Source: Bacteroidetes bacterium UBA4009
Lineage (GTDB): Bacteria; Bacteroidota; Bacteroidia; NS11-12g; UBA9320
Direction of reading: 5' to 3'
Length of the DNA stretch: 8,835 nt
Assembly (NCBI GenBank): GCA_002384205.1
Contig: DGBH01000101.1
Coordinates: forward strand, 8,095 to 16,929
Part shown: positions 1 through 8,073 of the stretch, piece by piece
Numbering within the stretch: position 1 is the first letter of the stretch
How the letters are laid out: each line of letters begins with the position of its first letter
Notes under the pieces: model-generated
What the model was told of the DNA's origin: nothing
Database searches by the model: none
The model's input: only the letters and a program-made list of their open reading frames with translations
Program-made: the position numbers and the translations under genes

Positions 1-16
1 AGATGGGCTTTTTTAT
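1..16 (-). terminator. Probable half of an intrinsic terminator downstream of gyrB
   Basis: On the minus strand the last bases of the window read ATAAAAAAGCCCATCT, 14 nt after the gyrB stop codon. An A-run followed by a GC-containing arm is the usual left half of a hairpin terminator with the form AAAAAAGCCC...GGGCTTTTTT. The second arm would lie outside the window, so the hairpin cannot be confirmed. Read on the plus strand, the same bases are an arm followed by a T-run, so the element could also end a plus-strand transcript entering from the left (a bidirectional terminator). Confidence 0.35.
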
Positions 17-29
17 GGATTAAATACTC

Positions 30-2054
<2,025 letters not shown>

Positions 2055-2104
2055 TTAAACTCACACGAAAATAATTTTAAAACGCTGATAATTAGAATTT
2101 TAAG

Positions 2105-3142
2105 TTATGTAATTTCCCCTCTTAAGTTTTGAGAGAGTATAGAACGTCTTTCGGGTATGTTAAAGTTCCCAATTACCCACATGAGTTTAGTTAATGCAGC
2201 CTCCGAAGTAATGTCCTTACCGTCTATAACAATAGTGTTTTTAAGCACCATACTGCTTTCATACTGACCAAGTTCTATTTTGCCGTTTGGACATTGTGTT
2301 GTTGCAAGTATGAGCGTATTGGTAGATTCACATTCGGATATTAACTCATGCCAACTTTTACTCGTGGGCAAATTTCCTGCTCCAAAGGTTTTAAGAACTA
2401 TACCTTCAATTTTTTTACTTTTTACCAACTCAATAAGGTGTCGGGGGTTATATCCTGGAAATACAGTGACATTTACGACACTGTCACTGAATTTTGTTTT
2501 TAAGCTAAATTCCTCCTGTGTGGATGAATGACAGAGTAAATGTTTATTAACTAGGATTTGCTGTTCCAAATTGGCGAGATTCTCAAAATTAGGAGAGCTA
2601 AAGCCTTCAAAATCATTGGTGCTTGTTTTTACTGCTCGATTTCCTCGCAATACATCGTCATTAAAGCAAATACAAACTTCGGGGATACAAGCTAAATCAA
2701 AACTCTTATAACCAGCAATGTAAATAGCGTTACTTAAGTTTACAATCCCATCCGTACGGGGATGAAATATGGGTAACTGCGCCCCAGTAAGTACTACTGG
2801 TTTTGTTAAATTTTGAAAAATAAAACTGAGTGCAGAGGCTGTGTAGGCCAAGGTGTCGGTGCCATGAAGTATGATAAATCCATCATGACTTTTATAATTT
2901 TCTTGTACTTTATGTGCAATTCCTTCCCATATTTGAGGCGTTATGTCAGAAGAATCAATAACTGGCTCTAAGGTTTCGAATGTAAAGTTGATTTCTGAGA
3001 AGTAGTGAAAGAATGTTTGATTTTTTATAGCAGGTAGATAATCAATGATTTCTTCCCATGTACTAGGTTGCAATCCATTTCCTCCAGTATTTTTCATACC
3101 AAAGGTTCCACCCGTATAAAGAATATAAACCTTACTTTTCAC
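2105..3142 (-). CDS. Type I L-asparaginase
   Basis: Predicted cytoplasmic amidohydrolase converting L-asparagine to aspartate and ammonia. At 345 residues it has the usual length of the bacterial type I (AnsA-like) family and no signal peptide. The nucleophile loop is TGGT (10-13, Thr10). The second catalytic motif is HGTDT (93-97), with Thr95, Asp96 and the general-base Lys171 in RAVKTS. TGAQLP (119-124) and the C-terminal ITSEAALTKLMW (311-322) are also typical. The start is GTG: the next Met is residue 16, beyond the nucleophile, and the pyrB stop TAA lies only one codon upstream in the same frame. It is the last gene of the EVE-pyrR-pyrB operon, 3 nt after pyrB, and probably translationally coupled to it. 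Its product aspartate is the PyrB substrate, so a supply role for pyrimidine synthesis is a reasonable inference. Glutaminase side activity cannot be judged from sequence. Confidence 0.93.
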   Translation of the reverse strand: MKSKVYILYTGGTFGMKNTGGNGLQPSTWEEIIDYLPAIKNQTFFHYFSEINFTFETLEPVIDSSDITPQIWEGIAHKVQENYKSHDGFIILHGTDTLAYTASALSFIFQNLTKPVVLTGAQLPIFHPRTDGIVNLSNAIYIAGYKSFDLACIPEVCICFNDDVLRGNRAVKTSTNDFEGFSSPNFENLANLEQQILVNKHLLCHSSTQEEFSLKTKFSDSVVNVTVFPGYNPRHLIELVKSKKIEGIVLKTFGAGNLPTSKSWHELISECESTNTLILATTQCPNGKIELGQYESSMVLKNTIVIDGKDITSEAALTKLMWVIGNFNIPERRSILSQNLRGEIT

Positions 3143-3145
3143 CTT

Positions 3146-4075
3146 TTAGCTGTTTGGTTTTCCTGCGAGCAGATATAGAATGGCCATTCTGATGGCTACA
3201 CCATTTTCTACTTGATTTAGTATGATACTCTGCTCAGAATCGGCTACTTCACTTGTGATTTCTACTCCTCTGTTTATCGGTCCAGGGTGCATCAAGATTA
3301 TTTCTTTTTTGAGATTCTTTAGCATGGGCATAGTAATTCCGTATTGTAATGAATATTCTCGAAGACTGGGGAAATATTTATCCTCTTGTCGTTCGAGTTG
3401 TATACGTAACATATTGGCGCAATCACACCATTCTAATGTTTCCTGTAGATTATGACTTACTTCCACTCCAAGACTTCCTATATGCTTTGGTAATAGAGTA
3501 GGAGGACCGCAAACGGTAACTTTGGCCCCGAGTTTTTGCAAGCAGTAGATGTTGCTTAATGCCACTCTGGAGTGAAGTATGTCCCCAATTATTGCGATCT
3601 TTTTATCTTTTAAGTCACCTAAGGCTTCCCGTATAGAAAAAGCGTCGAGTAAAGCTTGTGTTGGGTGCTCGTGAGTTCCGTCCCCTGCATTTATAATATT
3701 GGCATCTATGTGACGAGAGAGAAATTGATGTGCACCAGGTGCTGGATGTCTCATTACCACCATATCTACTTTCATTGCCAAAATGTTGTTTACCGTATCA
3801 ATAAGAGTTTCTCCTTTTTTTACAGATGAGTTAGAGCTTGAAAAATTAATCACGTCAGCAGAAAGTCTCTTTTCTGCTAGTTCAAATGATATTTTTGTTC
3901 GGGTACTATTCTCAAAAAAAACATTTGCAATAGTGATGTCTCTAAGCGAAGGAACCTTTTTGATAGGTCTATTTATTACCTGCTTGAAGTTTTCAGCAGT
4001 TTTGAAAATAAGGTTTATGTCATCTACTGTGATGTTACTAATACCTAATAGGTGTTTTGAAGAAAGTTGAGACAT
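3146..4075 (-). CDS. pyrB: Aspartate carbamoyltransferase, catalytic chain
   Basis: Catalyses carbamoyl phosphate + aspartate to N-carbamoyl-aspartate, the committed step of de novo pyrimidine synthesis, in the cytoplasm. The 309 residues fit the family. The carbamoyl-phosphate loop is STRTKISFE (57-65). VKKGET (85-90) carries the mobile-loop Lys87, and RHP (109-111), HPTQ (137-140), Arg170 and Arg224 (LRIQLER) are in place. The aspartate-side loop reads HPGPINRGVE (263-272), closer to Bacillus-type ATCase (HPAPVNRGVE) than to E. coli (HPLP), and this separates it from ornithine carbamoyltransferase. No pyrI regulatory-chain gene follows, which suggests an unregulated catalytic trimer controlled through PyrR instead. 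Its ATG overlaps the pyrR stop by one base (TAATG), indicating translational coupling. No SD is visible. Confidence 0.96.
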   Translation of the reverse strand: MSQLSSKHLLGISNITVDDINLIFKTAENFKQVINRPIKKVPSLRDITIANVFFENSTRTKISFELAEKRLSADVINFSSSNSSVKKGETLIDTVNNILAMKVDMVVMRHPAPGAHQFLSRHIDANIINAGDGTHEHPTQALLDAFSIREALGDLKDKKIAIIGDILHSRVALSNIYCLQKLGAKVTVCGPPTLLPKHIGSLGVEVSHNLQETLEWCDCANMLRIQLERQEDKYFPSLREYSLQYGITMPMLKNLKKEIILMHPGPINRGVEITSEVADSEQSIILNQVENGVAIRMAILYLLAGKPNS

Positions 4076-4611
4076 TATTTTGCGTTATCCGTTATTATCC
4101 ATACTTTACATTGATTATTATCCCATTCTACTTTGACGTAATCATCGGTACGAGAATCAATATTTTCGCCAATATAATCTGGTTGAATAGGAACCTCTCT
4201 TTTATATTTTCTATTAATAAGGGTTACAAGCTCTATGGATGCAGGTCTGCCATAATCATTTACAGCGTCTAAAGCTGCTCTAATACTTCTTCCGGTGTAT
4301 AATACGTCATCCACTAGAATAATGCGTTTATTTTCAATTTCGAAATCAATATTTACTTCATTAGGAATTAGTAGCTTATCGGATCTTCTGAAATCATCTC
4401 GGTGAAAGGTAGTGTCTAACTCACCGTAAGTAGCATGGATCCCAAATAGCGTTTCTAATTTTTGAACGATAGCTTTACCTAGTAGAATTCCTTTTGGCTG
4501 AAGGGCAAGAATTGCCGTATGGTTAAAATCTCCATGATCCTCAACCAATTGGTGGCATATTCGGGTCAGAATAAGGTCTACCTGTTTATATTCTAATATT
4601 ATTCGTTTCAT
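4075..4611 (-). CDS. pyrR: PyrR: pyr operon regulator / uracil phosphoribosyltransferase
   Basis: PyrR proteins bind pyr mRNA in response to UMP/UTP against PRPP and usually have uracil phosphoribosyltransferase activity. The 178-residue length is typical. The PRPP-binding motif VDDVLYTGRSIRAALDA spans 100-116. The PyrR-specific segment GELDTTFHRDDF (63-74) and the later INRKYKREVPIQPDYIGENI (132-151) separate it from ordinary phosphoribosyltransferases. The ATG overlaps the upstream EVE gene stop (ATGA, 4 nt) and the stop overlaps pyrB by one base, so it sits in the middle of a coupled operon. I did not recognise a canonical PyrR-binding loop or attenuator in the short leader upstream of the operon, so how it acts here is open: it may regulate elsewhere, use a diverged site, or act mainly as a salvage enzyme. 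Confidence 0.94.
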   Translation of the reverse strand: MKRIILEYKQVDLILTRICHQLVEDHGDFNHTAILALQPKGILLGKAIVQKLETLFGIHATYGELDTTFHRDDFRRSDKLLIPNEVNIDFEIENKRIILVDDVLYTGRSIRAALDAVNDYGRPASIELVTLINRKYKREVPIQPDYIGENIDSRTDDYVKVEWDNNQCKVWIITDNAK

Positions 4612-5021
4612 AAGGTGGTCTGCGCCAACTTCATAATTTCTTCAAATTCAAATTCTTGCACGGGCCCAACGGATAATCTACTTTGCTTAACTAAGGCCAT
4701 TGAGGCTAAAGTGTCATTTGCCTTAATAGTTTCTAGTTTTACCGGTTTTATGAGCGGTTTTATAGCTTGCACATCCACGGCGACCCATTGCTCATCTTCC
4801 GAGGTAGGATCAGGGTAATGCTCTTTTATTACGCGAGCAAGTCCAACTATTTCTTTTCCTTCATTACTATGATAGAAAAAACAAATATCCCCATTCTGCA
4901 TTGCTTTTAAATGAATTCTAGCTCCATAGCTTCGAACACCGTCCCAAAAAGTGCTATTATCTGCTACCATTTGATCCCAGCTATATTTGAATGGTTCAGA
5001 TTTTATTAACCAATAATTCAT
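4608..5021 (-). CDS. EVE-domain (PUA-like) protein
   Basis: Small single-domain cytoplasmic protein of the EVE family (137 residues), whose PUA-like fold is related to YTH readers; the eukaryotic relative THYN1 and some bacterial EVE domains are linked to recognition of modified bases. Family marks run through the whole chain: YWLIKSEP (3-10), FWDGVRSYGARIHLKAM (25-41), GDICFFYHS (44-52), GLARVIKEHYPDPT (60-73), and SRLSVGPV (114-121). The stretch after YPDPT is short, lacking the longer insert seen in many proteobacterial members. The first gene of the EVE-pyrR-pyrB-asparaginase operon, it overlaps pyrR by 4 nt and starts at ATG without an SD. The upstream region (5022-5084) holds no convincing promoter; the best -7-like element, TTGTTTTG at 5036-5029 on the minus strand, lies very close to the ATG. 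Its ligand and its reason for being with pyrimidine genes are unknown. Confidence 0.9.
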   Translation of the reverse strand: MNYWLIKSEPFKYSWDQMVADNSTFWDGVRSYGARIHLKAMQNGDICFFYHSNEGKEIVGLARVIKEHYPDPTSEDEQWVAVDVQAIKPLIKPVKLETIKANDTLASMALVKQSRLSVGPVQEFEFEEIMKLAQTTL

Positions 5022-5084
5022 TCCGGTTCAAAACAACATATTTTTTTTCATTTTGCAGCTATACTTCTTAAGAAACAATAGGAC

Positions 5085-5117
5085 AAAAAAAATCCCGACC
5101 ATAAGGCCGGGATTTTT
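5085..5117 (-). terminator. Intrinsic terminator of rpsA
   Basis: On the minus strand the arms AATCCCGGCC and GGTCGGGATT pair over 10 bp (one G-U wobble) around a TTAT loop. Flanking A/T pairs extend the stem by 3 bp, and a run of eight T follows. It begins about 18 nt after the rpsA stop codon, as expected for a rho-independent terminator. On the plus strand the stem has an A-C mismatch and a shorter T-run, so it is oriented for the minus strand. It separates rpsA from the EVE-pyrR-pyrB-asparaginase operon, implying that the operon has its own promoter or depends on readthrough. Confidence 0.92.
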
Positions 5118-5134
5118 GCATAGCTTATTAAAAC

Positions 5135-7261
5135 TTATTTGCTCAATACATCTATCAGCTCAGCTTTCTTCAAAGTGGTATAACCTTCTATACCTTTTTC
5201 TTTTGCTAATGCTTTTAGTTGTGCAACAGTCATAGAATTTAAATCACTAGAAACCTCAACTTTTGCAGTTGCGTCTTCTACTTTTTTAGCTTTTGGTTCT
5301 GCTTTTTTTGCTTCCTTTTTAGGGGCAGCAGGTGCAGCTTCCATTTTTGCTTTAAGATTTGCTAGAACATCTAGCTCACCCATCGTAGAACGTTCTCCAC
5401 CTTTATTCATTTTATCAACGAATTTAGAGGTGTTAGTTGCTTGTTTCTTTCTATTAGAATCTTCTTCAGAGTTTTGCGCTCTTTCTGCTTCTTTCCAGAT
5501 GTCTGTATGAGAAACTAATATCCGTTTAGCATCTTTATTAAACTCAATTACTCTAACTACAAGAGTGTCATCCATTGATGGTTCAGTTTTATCTTCTTTC
5601 TTGATGTGTTTTTTAGGAGCGAATCCTTCTACACCATAAGGAAGAGTTAAGATAATACCTCGATCATTAATTTCTGAAACCACACCTTCGTGCTCAGAAC
5701 CTAGCGTGAATATACCAGAGAAAGTATCCCATGGGTTTTCATCTATTTGTTTGTGCCCTAAGCTTAGTCTTCTGTTATCTCTATCTATTTCTAAAACCAC
5801 AACCTCTAAGTCTTCACCTTTCTTGGTAAATTCAGCAGGATGTTTTATTTTCTTAGACCAAGATAAATCAGATACGTGTACTAGTCCATCAACACCTTCT
5901 TCTAGCTCCACAAAAAGACCATAGTTAGTTAAGTTTCTAACTATACCAGAATGTTTGGAGTCTATTGGGTAGTTCTCTTCTATTTTTTCCCATGGGTCTG
6001 CGGCTAATTGCTTCATACCTAAAGAAAGTTTGTGCTCGTCTTTGTCAATATCAAGAACAACTGCTTCTACCTCATCACCTACTTTTACAAAGTCAGATGG
6101 ATTACGTAGGTGCTGAGACCAAGACATTTCAGAAACGTGAATAAGACCTTCAATACCTGGTTGTATTTCTACAAACACACCATAGTCTGCAACAGTAACT
6201 ACTTTTCCAGTTACTTTAGCACCTTCCACTAAATCGCCTTGCATGCTCTCCCATGGATGTGCAGTAAGTTGTTTCATACCAAGAGAGATACGTTTTTTGT
6301 CGTTATCAAACTCAAGTACAGCAACTTGTATTTTTTGATCAAGTGTAAGAACATCTTCTGGGTGATTAATTCTACCCCAAGATATATCTGTGATATGAAG
6401 AAGACCGTCAAGACCACCAAGGTCTACGAATACACCAAATGAAGTCATATTCTTAACTGTACCTTCTAAAATTTGACCTACCTCCATTTTAGAGATCATT
6501 TCTACTTTTTGAGCTTCAATGTCATCTTCAATAAGAGCTTTGTGTGAAATTACTACGTTTTTGTATACTTCGTTAATTTTTACAACCTTGAATTCCATAG
6601 TTTTACCTACATATTGGTCGTAATCTCTAACAGGTTTAACGTCTATTTGGGAGCCAGGAAGGAAAGCATCCATACCCATAACATCTACTACAAGTCCTCC
6701 TTTAGTTCTAGATTGGATGTAACCTTTAACGATTTCACCATTTTCCATAATTTTTTGAATTCTGTCCCAAGCACCTTCAGCGATAGCTTTTTTGCGAGAA
6801 AGAATTAATTGTCCTAAAGCGTTTTCTGTCTCATCCACATAAACTTCAACAGTGTCACCCACTGAAACGTCTGGATTGTCTCTGAATTCAGTTTTAGAAA
6901 CTAAACCGTCAGATTTAAATCCTATGTCAATTACAAAGTCATCTCCAGTCATACCAACGATGGTGCCAGTTACAAGTGTTTTTTCATCTACTTGCTTAAT
7001 CGTGTTGGTGTATACTGATTTCATCTCATTATTTTGAGAATCATCGTACATACCAAAACCTGCTTTATCCATGGTCCAATCGAATGCGTTTGGATCGTGA
7101 ACAGGTGTTTCTGATGTTTGATGGAATGGATTAGCAGATTTAGATTCTGCTGATACTACTGTTTCAGTTGTAGTTTCTGCTGTAGCTTCTACTGTGGCAT
7201 CCTTGGCCTCAGTGGCTTCATTCAAGATTGCATCTTGAGTTTCTTCTGTGTTGTTGTTCAA
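5135..7261 (-). CDS. rpsA: 30S ribosomal protein S1 with C-terminal Rho_N/SAP-like domain
   Basis: RNA-binding ribosomal protein that helps recruit mRNA to the 30S subunit. From the chosen TTG start it has 708 residues, against 557 in E. coli. Residues 1-55 are an acidic Thr/Glu/Ala-rich extension. Six S1 domains follow at about 95-158, 175-241, 261-332, 347-419, 434-506 and 521-592. Domains 3-5 end in the repeated LGMKQL-type motif (327-332, 414-419, 501-506) followed by PWE/PWD linkers. A Lys/Ala/Glu-rich linker (about 640-673) leads to a Rho_N/SAP-like module (674-708, MTVAQLKALAKEKGIEG then KKAELIDVL). The frame is open up to another TTG at 7297, but that codon lies inside the predicted -7 promoter box. 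TTG at 7261 lies 10 nt after a strong SD, and there is no ATG in frame before the one corresponding to residue 64. An out-of-frame ATG at 7269-7267 reads only three codons. Product certain; exact start uncertain. Confidence 0.93.
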   Translation of the reverse strand: MNNNTEETQDAILNEATEAKDATVEATAETTTETVVSAESKSANPFHQTSETPVHDPNAFDWTMDKAGFGMYDDSQNNEMKSVYTNTIKQVDEKTLVTGTIVGMTGDDFVIDIGFKSDGLVSKTEFRDNPDVSVGDTVEVYVDETENALGQLILSRKKAIAEGAWDRIQKIMENGEIVKGYIQSRTKGGLVVDVMGMDAFLPGSQIDVKPVRDYDQYVGKTMEFKVVKINEVYKNVVISHKALIEDDIEAQKVEMISKMEVGQILEGTVKNMTSFGVFVDLGGLDGLLHITDISWGRINHPEDVLTLDQKIQVAVLEFDNDKKRISLGMKQLTAHPWESMQGDLVEGAKVTGKVVTVADYGVFVEIQPGIEGLIHVSEMSWSQHLRNPSDFVKVGDEVEAVVLDIDKDEHKLSLGMKQLAADPWEKIEENYPIDSKHSGIVRNLTNYGLFVELEEGVDGLVHVSDLSWSKKIKHPAEFTKKGEDLEVVVLEIDRDNRRLSLGHKQIDENPWDTFSGIFTLGSEHEGVVSEINDRGIILTLPYGVEGFAPKKHIKKEDKTEPSMDDTLVVRVIEFNKDAKRILVSHTDIWKEAERAQNSEEDSNRKKQATNTSKFVDKMNKGGERSTMGELDVLANLKAKMEAAPAAPKKEAKKAEPKAKKVEDATAKVEVSSDLNSMTVAQLKALAKEKGIEGYTTLKKAELIDVLSK

Positions 7262-7271
7262 AGTATCATGT

Positions 7272-7280
7272 CCTCCTTTA
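7272..7280 (-). promoter_or_regulatory. Strong Shine-Dalgarno of rpsA
   Basis: The minus strand reads TAAAGGAGG, giving seven continuous pairs (AAGGAGG) with the 16S rRNA 3' tail. There are 10 nt to the TTG at 7261 and only 2 nt to the out-of-frame ATG at 7269, so it favours the TTG start, though 10 nt is on the long side. Bacteroidota ribosomes are known to hide the anti-SD, and no gene in this window other than rpsA has a comparable site, so this SD is likely to be regulatory rather than routine. Confidence 0.75.
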
Positions 7281-7293
7281 CGAAAAAATGACC

Positions 7294-7331
7294 GCAAAGC
7301 TAAGATTTATTTTCTAATAACTTGTTACAAA
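7294..7331 (-). promoter_or_regulatory. rpsA promoter, Bacteroidota type
   Basis: The minus strand carries TAGCTTTGC (7302-7294), a perfect match to the Bacteroidota -7 consensus TAnnTTTG with the favoured following pyrimidine. A TTTG at 7331-7328 is a candidate -33 element, but the 25-nt spacing is longer than the usual range near 20. Transcription would start about 7287-7292, giving a leader of roughly 25-30 nt that includes the SD. The box covers the upstream alternative TTG codon of rpsA, which argues against that start. Confidence 0.55.
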
Positions 7332-7383
7332 GTCTTGATTTTAGTGATAACAACTAAGTTTATATCTAAAATATGTTCGTTTT

Positions 7384-8070
7384 TTAAACTGAAATTCCGA
7401 AGAGGTGCCCGATTAATGCAGTAATTCCCATGGCCATAGTGCCCCACCATGTTACTCGAAGTATTGCTTTGAGTATTGAAGAACCGCCGGTTTTGGCTGC
7501 GACAGATCCCAAGGTTACTAGAAATAAAATAGAGAATGCATATTGTAAGTATATCATTTGCGGTAAGTTGCCAAAAACAGCAACAAAGACAGGTAGCGTT
7601 CCACCTACAATAAAAGCCGCACCAGAAGCCAAAGCCGCTTGAAACGGTTTTGCTTGTGTAATCTCATTAATTCCTAATTCGTCTCTAGCATGTGCACCCA
7701 ATGCATCGTGTTCACTTAGTTGCTTAGCAACTTCTATAGATAATTCTTTACTTAAGCCTCTGCCTTCATAAATTTTTGCCAACTCTAACATTTCTGCTTC
7801 GGGCATTTCATCAATTTCTTTTTGTTCTCGTGCCAGATCCGAGTTTTCGATATCTGCTTGTGAACTTACGGAGACATATTCACCTGCCGCCATAGATAAA
7901 GCACCAGCTGCTAAGCCTGCGACTCCTGCTAATATTATAGGCTCACGCGTAGTGCTGGCGGCAGCCACTCCTATAATGATACTGGCGGTAGAAAGTATTC
8001 CGTCATTCGCACCAAGAATAGCTGCTCTAAGCCAGTTGCTTCTGTTTACATAATGTTGCTCAAATTGCAT
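7384..8070 (-). CDS. VIT1/CCC1-family iron/manganese transporter
   Basis: Integral inner-membrane protein of the VIT/CCC1 (DUF125) family, which moves Fe(II) or Mn(II) out of the cytosol; the bacterial forms probably act as exporters relieving metal or oxidative stress. The 228 residues contain about five hydrophobic segments: 13-36, 45-68, 144-167, 172-192 and 202-225. The family signature in helix 1 is GANDGILS (20-27, Asp23) and in helix 2 GALSMAAGEYVSVSSQ (56-71, Met60, Glu64). The cytoplasmic stretch between helices 2 and 3 (about 72-140) is rich in Glu (80-122) and includes IYEGRGLS (100-107), corresponding to the metal-binding domain of plant VIT1. It lies 3 nt after the LURP-one-related gene and in the same frame, with a weak AGAGGA 6 nt before its ATG, so the two are probably co-translated. 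Metal specificity is not decidable from sequence. Confidence 0.92.
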   Translation of the reverse strand: MQFEQHYVNRSNWLRAAILGANDGILSTASIIIGVAAASTTREPIILAGVAGLAAGALSMAAGEYVSVSSQADIENSDLAREQKEIDEMPEAEMLELAKIYEGRGLSKELSIEVAKQLSEHDALGAHARDELGINEITQAKPFQAALASGAAFIVGGTLPVFVAVFGNLPQMIYLQYAFSILFLVTLGSVAAKTGGSSILKAILRVTWWGTMAMGITALIGHLFGISV

Positions 8071-8073
8071 AGT

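Noticed and set aside
3146..4075. Ornithine carbamoyltransferase as an alternative for pyrB
   Set aside because: The HPGPINRGVE loop and the neighbouring pyrR point to the aspartate enzyme.
4194..4200. AGAGAGG on the minus strand inside pyrR, resembling a PyrR-binding loop
   Set aside because: It is explained by the codons for the conserved Lys-Arg-Glu-Val of PyrR, lacks the rest of the loop consensus and has no adjacent terminator.
7267..7269. ATG at 7269 as the rpsA start
   Set aside because: It is out of frame with S1, meets a stop after three codons, and is only 2 nt from the SD; usable only if the sequence has an indel.
7295..7297. TTG at 7297 as the rpsA start (720 residues)
   Set aside because: This codon lies inside the perfect -7 element TAGCTTTGC and upstream of the predicted transcription start and SD, so it is unlikely to be in the mRNA leader in usable form.
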